Source: Cyanobacteria bacterium UBA9579
Lineage (GTDB): Bacteria; Cyanobacteriota; Vampirovibrionia; Gastranaerophilales; UBA9579
Assembly (NCBI GenBank): GCA_003499585.1
Contig: DNSU01000102.1
Span: forward strand, 1 to 7,118
DNA: 7,118 nt
Direction of reading: 5' to 3'
Every line of letters starts with the position of its first letter. The stretch's first letter is position 1. The notes beneath the pieces were generated by a model. The model was not told the origin of the DNA. It did no database searches and saw only the letters and a program-made list of their open reading frames with translations. Both the position numbers and the translations under genes were made by a program. Shown here piece after piece: positions 1 to 6,267 of this stretch.

Positions 1-1074
1 GCCATAATAATTATTCGGTGGATAAGGGTATGAATTAGGATAATTATAGCCTGTATAAGGATAGCCATAATTGTTGGGATATTGAGGCGGATAATAGTTA
101 GGATCAACTGTATTCTGATTGCCTTTATTCAAGAAACCGGAAATAATTGGCAATGCTAATACCTGCAAAAGAGATAACAACCCCCCTGTTCTGGAAGATG
201 ACATTGATGATTGCCTGGATTGATCATTAAAAAACTCATCATCACTAAAATTACTTGAAAACATACTATTACCTTGCATTCCACTGTTTCCCTGAAAGTT
301 TTGATTTTGATTCAACTGACCTGCAGGTTGCATAAATGTATTTCCAACTGCACTGTTCAATCGACTAATGCGATTGTCTGGCATGCCAGATTGTGTAGCA
401 CCAAAAACTTTGCGTTCAAGTCGATCAATACGCTGACTTAAAAGATCTTGATCAAATGATTGTCCTAATACTTTCATCTCTAGTGCTGACAGATTCCCAT
501 TTATCGGGGAATTTGAAGGAACGTTAGAGTTATTACCAGTAGAGTAGATCGTGTTTGTTTTCTCATCAAATGCTAAATCATTTGACTCGGATTCTACAGT
601 ACCTTTTAATCTATCAAGCCTGTCAGCCAGATTCTCAGTTGCGAATATTGTGCCAAATACTTTGCCTTCAAGTCTGTTTAGCCTTGCATAAATATTCTCC
701 CTGATAAAAGCTTGATGAAAAACTTTTATCTCTAACTGTGTAACAGCAGGATAATCTGTAGCTGATTTTTCGGATGCCTGATTTAAGTTATTATCAGGAC
801 TGGTAACAGTACGGCTTATATTAGAATTATTGACTATCTGATAAATTCTGTTAATTCTCTGATCTGTATTATCGCTGTAAACTCTGCCGAAAGCGGACTT
901 TTCAATCCTCTCTAATCTTGTATTAATGGGTTCGTTAATATAATTTTGATTAAACAATTGCAGTTCAATACTATTGACAGGATTAAGATCCAACTGTGAC
1001 GAAAATACCTGATTATGCGTTAGAAGTAATAACACTAAAGCGTATAAAATCTTATTTGGAATCTTAAAGCCCAT
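1..1074 (-). CDS. Secreted protein with three RLxRLExKVFG-type repeats and Tyr/Pro/Asn-rich tail (3' end outside window)
   Basis: An open frame of 358 codons runs from an ATG at 1074 off the left edge with no stop. Residues 1-25 look like a signal peptide: Lys at 4 and 8, a hydrophobic core at 9-18 and a small-residue VFSS site near 23-26. There is no lipobox Cys. Three ~50-residue repeats follow at 33-82, 111-160 and 195-244. Each has a Glu, then R-[LI]-x-R-[LI]-E 16 residues on, FG 25 residues on, and R-[LI]-x-R-[LI] 36-37 residues on. Residues 250-295 are rich in Gln, Asn and Ser. Residues 297-315 form a hydrophobic stretch that could lie in or on a membrane. Residues 325-358 are low-complexity Tyr/Pro/Asn. 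A purine-rich GAGAAGAG lies about 8 bases upstream of the ATG. I associate such repeats with Melainabacteria/cyanobacterial relatives, but no function is known to me. It is probably an envelope protein. Confidence 0.85.
   Translation of the reverse strand, partial: MGFKIPNKILYALVLLLLTHNQVFSSQLDLNPVNSIELQLFNQNYINEPINTRLERIEKSAFGRVYSDNTDQRINRIYQIVNNSNISRTVTSPDNNLNQASEKSATDYPAVTQLEIKVFHQAFIRENIYARLNRLEGKVFGTIFATENLADRLDRLKGTVESESNDLAFDEKTNTIYSTGNNSNVPSNSPINGNLSALEMKVLGQSFDQDLLSQRIDRLERKVFGATQSGMPDNRISRLNSAVGNTFMQPAGQLNQNQNFQGNSGMQGNSMFSSNFSDDEFFNDQSRQSSMSSSRTGGLLSLLQVLALPIISGFLNKGNQNTVDPNYYPPQYPNNYGYPYTGYNYPNSYPYPPNNYYG
343..978 (-). repeat. Three diverged ~50-residue protein repeats inside the secreted protein
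   Basis: The units lie at 829-978, 595-744 and 343-492 (residues 33-82, 111-160, 195-244), separated by 28- and 34-residue linkers. The fixed spacing from the leading Glu (37, 115, 199) to the RLxRLE Arg (53, 131, 215) and to FG (62-63, 140-141, 224-225) is identical in all three, so this is a true repeat and not a chance composition effect. Units 2 and 3 keep the KVFG sequence; unit 1 has SAFG. The heptad-like Leu/Ile spacing suggests amphipathic helices. Confidence 0.8.
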
Positions 1075-1281
1075 AAAAATCACTCTTCTCTTTATTCTAC
1101 CTAGTCTACAACTATATAGTCAGAATAAAAATGAATAAATTCCTCTATTGATGATTTTTCTTTACCATCTTATATCCAGAATAATACACAATCAGGTTAA
1201 ATAATCTTGCTATAAAGTATAAATATCTGATAAACTAAATTTCAAAATGCAGCTATATTGTTCTCTATTTTTCTAGAGTTT

Positions 1282-1285
1282 AGGA
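1282..1285 (+). promoter_or_regulatory. Ribosome binding site of the RelE/ParE-like gene
   Basis: AGGA lies 10 bases before the ATG at 1296 and supports that start. Just upstream, CTCTA (1263-1267) and TAGAG (1274-1278) form a 5-bp inverted repeat with a 6-base gap. It is too short to call an operator. The rest of 1075-1295, the divergent space between this gene and the secreted repeat protein, holds no antitoxin-sized frame and no convincing promoter: TTGCTA (1207) and GATAAA (1229) match the consensus only 4 of 6 each. Confidence 0.5.
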
Positions 1286-1295
1286 TTTTCAAAAT

Positions 1296-1589
1296 ATGTA
1301 CGAAATTTTCCTGACTAATACGGCCAATAAGTCACAAAAAAAACTGGATAAACCATTAAGAATCAAAATAAAGGACTCTTTAATGGAAATATCCAGAGAT
1401 CCTGAAAATACAGGCGAAAAACTTACTTCACCATTATCAAATATTTATTCACATCATATTAAATACACCGGCAAAGAATTTCGAATAGCCTACACTATTG
1501 ATAGTGCAAATATTACAGTTATTGTGCACCTGATCGCTGCACATGAAAATTTCTATAGAAGATTGAAAACCCTTATGGATAATCGCTAG
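1296..1589 (+). CDS. RelE/ParE-fold toxin-like protein, apparently without antitoxin
   Basis: This 97-residue protein has the length and pattern of type II RelE/ParE-family toxins. These are small basic proteins that, depending on branch, cut ribosome-bound mRNA or poison gyrase. It opens with a short strand (YEIFLT, 2-7), then a Lys-rich helical pair with KKLDKPLR at 15-22, DP at 35-36, and a leucine/glycine region ending in LSNIYSHHIKY (47-57), the equivalent of the usual 'LSGLYRxRxGDYR'. The strands EFRIAYTI (61-68) and NITVIVHLI (72-80) follow, and it ends with AAHENFYRRL (81-90). The terminal H83-E84-N85-F86-Y87 resembles the 'GPHENFY' ending of many members and is where catalytic residues sit in RNase branches. 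No partner antitoxin is encoded on either side: upstream frames are under 20 codons, and the downstream gene is on the other strand and encodes a secreted protein. It could be a solitary toxin remnant, or its antitoxin may be encoded elsewhere. The target cannot be told from sequence. Confidence 0.85.
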   Translation: MYEIFLTNTANKSQKKLDKPLRIKIKDSLMEISRDPENTGEKLTSPLSNIYSHHIKYTGKEFRIAYTIDSANITVIVHLIAAHENFYRRLKTLMDNR

Positions 1590-2179
1590 TCAGTAGAGTT
1601 TTCCTTTAAAATTTCTAAAGTTACATTTAATGCATCCAATGCTGAGCTTAATTTTTGGCTCATTATTTCCTGATCTTTTCTTTTATCTTCTAATGAACCT
1701 CTCAAAAATTTATTATACTTATTTGTATAGCGCCAGTATTCAGCAGTTTCATTTAACTTTCTACTTAAAACTACTATCTGCTTAAAAGATTCATAATGAC
1801 TTTCGGTCTTATGACCATATTTAACTTTTAAATTATTGATATATAAGGTTATAGTACTTGCTTTAGCACAAAACATTTGAATATTACTATCACGATTATC
1901 AATATATTGCTTCATGCTTTCCAGAATGGGAATTAGCTCATCCAAATCTTTTAAATATTGAGAATACTTTCCCTGATTAATAACAGTACCGGTATAAATT
2001 GCGGGAAACTTTCTCGGAGTCAGGTCTAATACAGGTTCACTATTTATCTGAGCAGCACCGGAATATCCCCCTAATTGAGGAAGTTGACCAACATAGCCAG
2101 CACCTGAAGAAACCAGTGCTATTATAAGCACTGATCCAAGTTTTATTATTAACTTTGACTGATATGTACTTTGAATCAT
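1586..2179 (-). CDS. Hypothetical secreted or membrane-anchored helical protein
   Basis: I do not recognise this 197-residue protein. Residues 1-27 form a signal peptide or single membrane anchor: Lys at 9 and 13, then a hydrophobic stretch LIIKLGSVLIIALVSSGAG, with possible cleavage near 26-28. There is no lipobox; the only Cys is at 104. Residues 30-70 are Gly/Pro/Gln-rich and probably unstructured. From about 72 to 193 the chain is predicted by eye to be nearly all helix (about 72-118, 124-160, 163-193), charged, with heptad-like Leu/Ile spacing, so a helical bundle or coiled coil facing the periplasm or cell surface is likely. The ATG at 2179 is preceded only by a weak purine-rich stretch (AAGAATAAAG). 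Its TAG stop shares a CTAG palindrome with the stop of the convergent toxin gene. The upstream neighbour is a divergent glycosyltransferase. The function is unknown. Confidence 0.75.
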   Translation of the reverse strand: MIQSTYQSKLIIKLGSVLIIALVSSGAGYVGQLPQLGGYSGAAQINSEPVLDLTPRKFPAIYTGTVINQGKYSQYLKDLDELIPILESMKQYIDNRDSNIQMFCAKASTITLYINNLKVKYGHKTESHYESFKQIVVLSRKLNETAEYWRYTNKYNKFLRGSLEDKRKDQEIMSQKLSSALDALNVTLEILKENSTD

Positions 2180-2327
2180 ATTTATTACTTTATTCTTATA
2201 ACCTTGATATTAGATATATTAATAATAAAATACTGTATTTCTAAAATAACCTGATTCCTCTTGTTGTATGATTTTTCAATAATTCGGAAAATTGACTACT
2301 ATTACATTTTTGTGCTAAGAAATTATA

Positions 2328-2347
2328 TATAATTTAATTTCTGGGAG
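2328..2347 (+). promoter_or_regulatory. Possible -10 element and ribosome binding site of the membrane glycosyltransferase
   Basis: TATAAT (2328-2333) is a perfect -10 match, and GGGAG (2343-2347) lies 6 bases before the ATG at 2354 and fixes that start. No good -35 sits at the right distance: TTGACT at 2292 is 30 bases away, and ATTACA at 2301 would pair with TATATA at 2324 instead (17-base spacer). The RBS is convincing. The promoter is tentative because the region is very AT-rich. The remainder of 2180-2353 is the divergent promoter space with nothing else I can name. Confidence 0.4.
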
Positions 2348-2353
2348 TTCTAT

Positions 2354-4489
2354 ATGCTAAATATACTTCTATTTTTAATTTCTTTTTTCCTGGTTAGTTT
2401 GTCCTCTCTATTTTTTACTTTTTCATTAAAGGAAAAAAGAACATCTAATCTTTTAATTTATTTTACGTTAATTTTTATTTCTCAACTGATAATTAGTTTT
2501 GAAGTACTTTCTTTATTAAAAAGCATAAATATATCAGGTGTTTTAATCTGCAATACAGTATTTTTTATGGGGGCAGCGGTACTATGGATCTTAAGAGGTA
2601 AACCAGTACCAAAAATAGAAAAGCTAAAAGATTTGAGCAACAGAATAATTAATGCATTAGCAACAGATAGAATCCTGATGATTTTATCCGTTTTTTTTGT
2701 TTTTTGCTGCCTGATATCACTGTTTTATGTTATTTTCGTACCTACTGGTAATATGGATAGCCTTGCATACAGGATTGCCCGCACAGCATTCTGGGTACAA
2801 AATAACACTCTTGCGCATTTTGAAACAACAATTTTAAGCCAAACTGCTTATCCTATAAATTTTGAATTAATGATTCTCTGGCCACAAGTATTTTTTAAAA
2901 GAGATTATTTTAGCATTTTTCCAGCTTTTTTCTCTTTACTTGCCTCTTTGAGCGTAATTTTTATATACCTAAGAAATTTAAAAATATCATTAAAAAGGAT
3001 ATTATGGGTAATATTCATTGTTGGTTCTTTGCCTATAGTTGTCCTGGAGTCAACAAGCGCTCAAAGTGATTTGTTTATGGGATTCTTAATGTTTTCATCC
3101 TTTTATTTATTTTACCTTTCTGTTAAAAATAATGAAAAATTGCCCATGATTTTTTCAGCTGTTGCCTATGCAATTGCTTTAGGCACCAAGAGTACTGCAG
3201 TAATATTAACTCCTGGCCTTATTGCAGTATTTACACTGATAGCAATAAAAGAAAGAAAAAAAGATTTTTATAAACCATTTATTAATTTTATTTTTTACTT
3301 TATGCCGGCATTTTTATTGTTGTCAGCATACAATTTTATTCTTAATTACCTGTCCTATAATAATATTTTCGGCCCGACCAGTTTTATTAATGACAATGCA
3401 CTGCCGGGATTAAAAGCTCTAATACCCTCAGTAATATTGTATATAACTAATTTTGCTGATTTTTCAGGCATTACTGCAATAACAACCTTAAATCCTCAAA
3501 TACACAGCTCGATGCTTGCTTTTTGGAATAGCCTGGGTGTTAATCTCCAATCAGGAATATTTTTAGGTGAATATAACGGTTTAAATACCCGAATATATGA
3601 AGATTATTCTTCATACGGCCTTTTGGGATGTTTGCTTATTTTACCCGTTACAATTCTTGCTCTAAGCAAAGTAAACAGAAAAGTTAAGGACAGGACATTT
3701 TATTTAAGCATATGCGGGATTTTTATTATAGTTTCTATTTTTATTCTTTCTTTAGCTAGGGGGTTTTCAGTGTGGAATTACAGGTATTTTGCCTCAATAA
3801 TAGTATTAGTTGCCCCGATTCTTGCCTTTAGTTACTCTAAAAAAGATAACTTTTACAAAATATTAATTGCTTTAATTGTAGTCTTTCACTGCATAGTTAT
3901 ATCACTATTTAAGGATCACAAACATTTTTCAGATGTAATAAGCTTTATTCCAAAAGCCGGAAACTTCAATGAATTTAGAAGGGAGTTCAGGTTAAGAGAT
4001 AATTATGGTTATTATACCTTCTTTAATTTAAATTTTATGAAACAGCTTATTCCTGATAATTCCAGAGTGGGATTAGTTTTCAGTACAGATAGCATGTATC
4101 CGTTTTTTGAAGAAAATACAACCTGGAAGATCTATCCCGTTCTTTATAACAGGCTTTTTGAAAGAAAAAACTTTGATGATTATGATTTTTTAATAGTTAA
4201 AGATAATATTCAGACCATTAATCCCATGATTCAGGACATAGTTTATAACTATTATCCTGATCACAGCACTAATCAGATAAAATTTACAAATGAAGTAGAA
4301 AGCATTTATTTATCCACAGATTTTAAAATTCTTTTTAAGGACAATGAAGGAAGCCCTACACGAATGTTAATTATGCTTGAAGATGAAAATCTTTTAAAGC
4401 ACTATGACAAACTTATTGAACTGCCTATTGCAAGAGACCCTTCTGCACCGGTAAGCACGGTTTTTCGGATTTATTCAAAAAAACATTGA
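2354..4489 (+). CDS. GT-C fold integral membrane glycosyltransferase (PMT/ArnT/RgtA-like)
   Basis: This 711-residue protein has about 14 hydrophobic segments spread over residues 1-518, followed by a soluble region (about 520-711). Such enzymes use a polyprenyl-phosphate sugar to glycosylate lipids, polysaccharides or proteins on the outer face of the cytoplasmic membrane. The family pattern is clear in the first extracytoplasmic loop: GNMDSLAYR (132-140), then FWVQNNTLAHF (146-156) and a proline-containing YPINFE (166-171). D135 is the expected catalytic or metal-linked acidic residue. The later blocks STSAQSDLF (233-241), ALGTKSTA (275-282) and WNYRYF (474-479) match the 'TSTQNDL', 'GTKGTA' and 'NRYF' blocks of family-39-like enzymes. 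One oddity is that the usual His after the Tyr in 'DSxxYH' is Arg here (Y139-R140). The start is supported by GGGAG 6 bases upstream. It is a lone gene, divergent from the secreted helical protein and convergent with the peptidase gene. The sugar and acceptor are unknown. Confidence 0.85.
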   Translation: MLNILLFLISFFLVSLSSLFFTFSLKEKRTSNLLIYFTLIFISQLIISFEVLSLLKSINISGVLICNTVFFMGAAVLWILRGKPVPKIEKLKDLSNRIINALATDRILMILSVFFVFCCLISLFYVIFVPTGNMDSLAYRIARTAFWVQNNTLAHFETTILSQTAYPINFELMILWPQVFFKRDYFSIFPAFFSLLASLSVIFIYLRNLKISLKRILWVIFIVGSLPIVVLESTSAQSDLFMGFLMFSSFYLFYLSVKNNEKLPMIFSAVAYAIALGTKSTAVILTPGLIAVFTLIAIKERKKDFYKPFINFIFYFMPAFLLLSAYNFILNYLSYNNIFGPTSFINDNALPGLKALIPSVILYITNFADFSGITAITTLNPQIHSSMLAFWNSLGVNLQSGIFLGEYNGLNTRIYEDYSSYGLLGCLLILPVTILALSKVNRKVKDRTFYLSICGIFIIVSIFILSLARGFSVWNYRYFASIIVLVAPILAFSYSKKDNFYKILIALIVVFHCIVISLFKDHKHFSDVISFIPKAGNFNEFRREFRLRDNYGYYTFFNLNFMKQLIPDNSRVGLVFSTDSMYPFFEENTTWKIYPVLYNRLFERKNFDDYDFLIVKDNIQTINPMIQDIVYNYYPDHSTNQIKFTNEVESIYLSTDFKILFKDNEGSPTRMLIMLEDENLLKHYDKLIELPIARDPSAPVSTVFRIYSKKH

Positions 4490-4536
4490 TAGTACATATT
4501 AATTTGAACGAAAAAACATTTTCCGCCAGACATATT

Positions 4537-5871
4537 TTAATATTTTTTCAGGTTTTCAAGAATATTAAACATTGGATCATCTTGAGGAATAACTTGATTA
4601 TCAGATAATAATCTGGCATATAGTGCATAATATTCGGCAAAATATTCCTGAACATTTTCACTTGAATAATTTGAGATAAAGAATTGATTTTCCTTTGCAT
4701 TATTATATAATTCTTCAATTCTGTTTATTATACTGTTATCAAGCGAACACCAGATAAGATGACCGTATTCATGCGCTACGCATGCCGGTATAAATTTTAA
4801 GGATTGAGGAACATCCCACAAGAAGTCTCTTAATCTTTCGATACCAACAAAAGCATTATCACCGCCAATACCTCTTAATGAGCAGTAAGAGATATTTTCA
4901 AGATAGTTTTGATTCTTCAAATACTGATTTACAGGATAATCTGTTAACTTAGTATCAATTGGAACTATTATAAAATGGGCATTTCGCTTATTTATTCTGT
5001 TTACAAAATTACCAAGAGGCAAGACAGAAGCATGGATAATGTTTTTTTCAGTCTGATTTAACTGATCATAGTTTGTGAATAACCCAGAAATCCCTTTTGG
5101 TGTTTTATAATTGCCAATTTTTCTCAGTCCAAATTTTCTTTCATATAGAGCCTGTGTTAATCCTAAATATGCCGGATAACAAAACTTGTATTCTTGAATA
5201 ATTTTTTTATAAGACACAATAGCATTTTCCAGATCACCTGATCTAAATAACTGAGTAGCTTTATTGTAATCAGGAGATGCTGTATTAAGATTGGTAAAAT
5301 TTTGCGAAAAGTCAAATTTATCGATAATTAAACTGGAAAATCTATCATATGATGCCGCATCATCTTCTAACTGCTCAAATATAGTAAAATAAACTTGAAT
5401 TGCTTTATTTGGATCAATATTCTCATAAATCATAGCTTTTAAACCAAGTAAATTATTAATGTATCTGACATCACCGGATGCATTAGAATATTCAATGGCC
5501 TTATCAGCAAATTTTAATGATTTAGTATAATCTTTATTCTGAAAATAAAGAAAAGCTATCTGATAATTCATCATAATATCATATGGCTTAAACTTAACGG
5601 CTTTTCTAAAAGCACTAATAGCATTAGTCAGTTTGCCTAATTGGAATAATACATATCCATATTGCTGCCATAACCAGGCGTCATCAGGATTATATTGAGA
5701 TGCCAGTTGCAATTTATCCTGTGCTTGTGTCAAATCACCCATTTGAAGATGGCAAAAACCTGCTTCACATAATGCCTGCGCATTATAAGGATCTTTTTTA
5801 ATTAACTTGTTTAAGATATTTAATGCGTCTAAATATTCTTGTTTTTGAATTAAATCAATAGCTTGCTTCAT
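4537..5871 (-). CDS. TPR protein with C-terminal lethal-factor/PPEP-like zinc metallopeptidase domain
   Basis: The protein has 444 residues. Residues 1-132 hold about four tetratricopeptide repeats (1-32, 31-64, 65-98, 99-132) with the usual G/A/Y/P positions, for example YGYVLFQLGKLTNAISAFRK and NPDD. Less regular repeats follow at 135-171 and 200-248. The C-terminal part (about 275-444) carries H367-E-Y-G-H371, the HExxH zinc-peptidase motif with E368 as general base, and E409-Y-F-A-E413 in a following helix. Y402 lies exactly 7 residues before E409, preceded by FFIS. Anthrax lethal factor has HEFGH, Tyr728 and Glu735 (EFFAE) with the same 7-residue spacing, and clostridial Pro-Pro endopeptidase is arranged alike, so E409 is the likely third zinc ligand and Y402 the transition-state tyrosine. 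There is no signal peptide or membrane segment, so it is probably cytoplasmic, with TPRs for substrate or partner binding. The substrate is unknown. The ATG at 5871 has only a weak upstream ribosome site (AAGG about 15 bases away). It stands alone, convergent with the glycosyltransferase and divergent from the activase. Confidence 0.8.
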   Translation of the reverse strand: MKQAIDLIQKQEYLDALNILNKLIKKDPYNAQALCEAGFCHLQMGDLTQAQDKLQLASQYNPDDAWLWQQYGYVLFQLGKLTNAISAFRKAVKFKPYDIMMNYQIAFLYFQNKDYTKSLKFADKAIEYSNASGDVRYINNLLGLKAMIYENIDPNKAIQVYFTIFEQLEDDAASYDRFSSLIIDKFDFSQNFTNLNTASPDYNKATQLFRSGDLENAIVSYKKIIQEYKFCYPAYLGLTQALYERKFGLRKIGNYKTPKGISGLFTNYDQLNQTEKNIIHASVLPLGNFVNRINKRNAHFIIVPIDTKLTDYPVNQYLKNQNYLENISYCSLRGIGGDNAFVGIERLRDFLWDVPQSLKFIPACVAHEYGHLIWCSLDNSIINRIEELYNNAKENQFFISNYSSENVQEYFAEYYALYARLLSDNQVIPQDDPMFNILENLKKY

Positions 5872-6080
5872 TTTTAAACCAAAACCTTAATTTTCTTGCT
5901 ACTGTTAATTAGTAACTAAAAATGTTGCTCTATAGACAGTATTTCATATGTAAATTCTTATTTCCACACTGTGCAATTAAAAGAATTCGAGTGATTTTTT
6001 ATAAAGACGCTTTAATAGGTAAAGAATAGAAATATATATTAGTCAAAGTATTCTAAATAACAACAATATAGCTATAACAG

Positions 6081-6132
6081 GATTTACAAAAAATCATATA
6101 GCAGCAATTGACAAGTTTATGAGATTTACAAA
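6081..6132 (+). repeat. 10-bp direct repeat GATTTACAAA, two copies 42 bp apart
   Basis: The identical decamer occurs at 6081-6090 and 6123-6132. The 42-bp period is four turns of B-DNA, so proteins bound at both copies would face the same side. A looser TTTACA recurs at 6188-6193. With only two copies in AT-rich DNA this may be chance. Confidence 0.35.
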
Positions 6133-6225
6133 CTAAAAATGGCAAGAAATTAGGGCAATAAAGTAAAATTTATATAAAATCATAATCTTTACATATTTTC
6201 ATGTTTTTCATATTTTTATATTACA

Positions 6226-6243
6226 TATAGTTTAAAAACTATA
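6226..6243. promoter_or_regulatory. Perfect 8-bp dyad, candidate operator over the activase promoter
   Basis: TATAGTTT (6226-6233), AA, AAACTATA (6236-6243) is a perfect inverted repeat with a 2-bp centre. Its right arm overlaps the putative -10 TATAAT (6240-6245), where a bound dimeric regulator would block RNA polymerase. It does not match the Rex, Fur or LexA consensus that I know. AT-richness raises the chance of coincidence. Confidence 0.35.
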
Positions 6244-6245
6244 AT
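6240..6245 (+). promoter_or_regulatory. Possible -10 element of the activase gene
   Basis: TATAAT matches the -10 consensus fully and lies 22 bases before the ATG at 6268, giving a short leader that still includes the ribosome site. The 6 bases at -35 (TATATT at 6217) are a poor match. An alternative -10 is TATAAA at 6173, also without a good -35. Confidence 0.3.
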
Positions 6246-6257
6246 CTACAAAAAAAT

Positions 6258-6262
6258 GGAGA
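6258..6262 (+). promoter_or_regulatory. Ribosome binding site deciding the activase start
   Basis: GGAGA ends 5 bases before the ATG at 6268. Two other in-frame ATGs exist. The one at 6256 overlaps this site and lacks its own, and the one at 6265 would be only 2 bases from it. The start at 6268 also gives the expected short N-terminus (MARKSFLGIDVG) before the first phosphate-binding motif. Confidence 0.6.
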
Positions 6263-6267
6263 GAATG

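Larger units (their letters stand above)
5872..6267. other. 396-bp non-coding divergent intergenic region
   Basis: This lies between the divergent TPR-peptidase and activase genes and should hold both promoters. The longest plus-strand frame I found (5922-6029, 35 codons) has no ribosome site and no recognisable product. Visible structure: a TATAGCTATA palindrome (6067-6076), a 10-bp direct repeat of GATTTACAAA, a consensus-like TTGACA at 6108 without a good -10, and a perfect dyad over a TATAAT just before the activase gene. I see no tRNA, rho-independent terminator or mobile-element end in it. Confidence 0.6.

Noticed and set aside
1..102. Pro-Pro sites in the Tyr/Pro tail of the secreted protein as substrate of the PPEP-like peptidase
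   Set aside because: PPQY and YPPN do occur, but the peptidase lacks an export signal while the tail protein is secreted. The genes are far apart, and nothing shows that this peptidase prefers Pro-Pro bonds.
1151..1204. 17-codon frame upstream of the toxin as a possible antitoxin
   Set aside because: It is far too short, has no ribosome site and lacks the DNA-binding plus toxin-wrapping parts of known antitoxins.
2274..2294. Imperfect inverted repeat TCAAT...ATTGA before the glycosyltransferase
   Set aside because: Only 5 perfect bases per arm with mismatches inside, which is not distinguishable from chance in this AT-rich stretch.
4490..4536. Bidirectional terminator between the convergent glycosyltransferase and peptidase genes
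   Set aside because: Only A/T runs and a very short GAAAA/TTTTC pairing are present. There is no GC-rich stem followed by a T-run.
5922..6029. 35-codon plus-strand frame in the intergenic region
   Set aside because: It has no Shine-Dalgarno sequence, an odd Phe/Cys/Arg mix and no recognisable pattern. It is likely chance in AT-rich DNA.
6108..6140. TTGACA as the -35 of the activase promoter
   Set aside because: No acceptable -10 lies 16-18 bases downstream (AACTAA or ACTAAA only).
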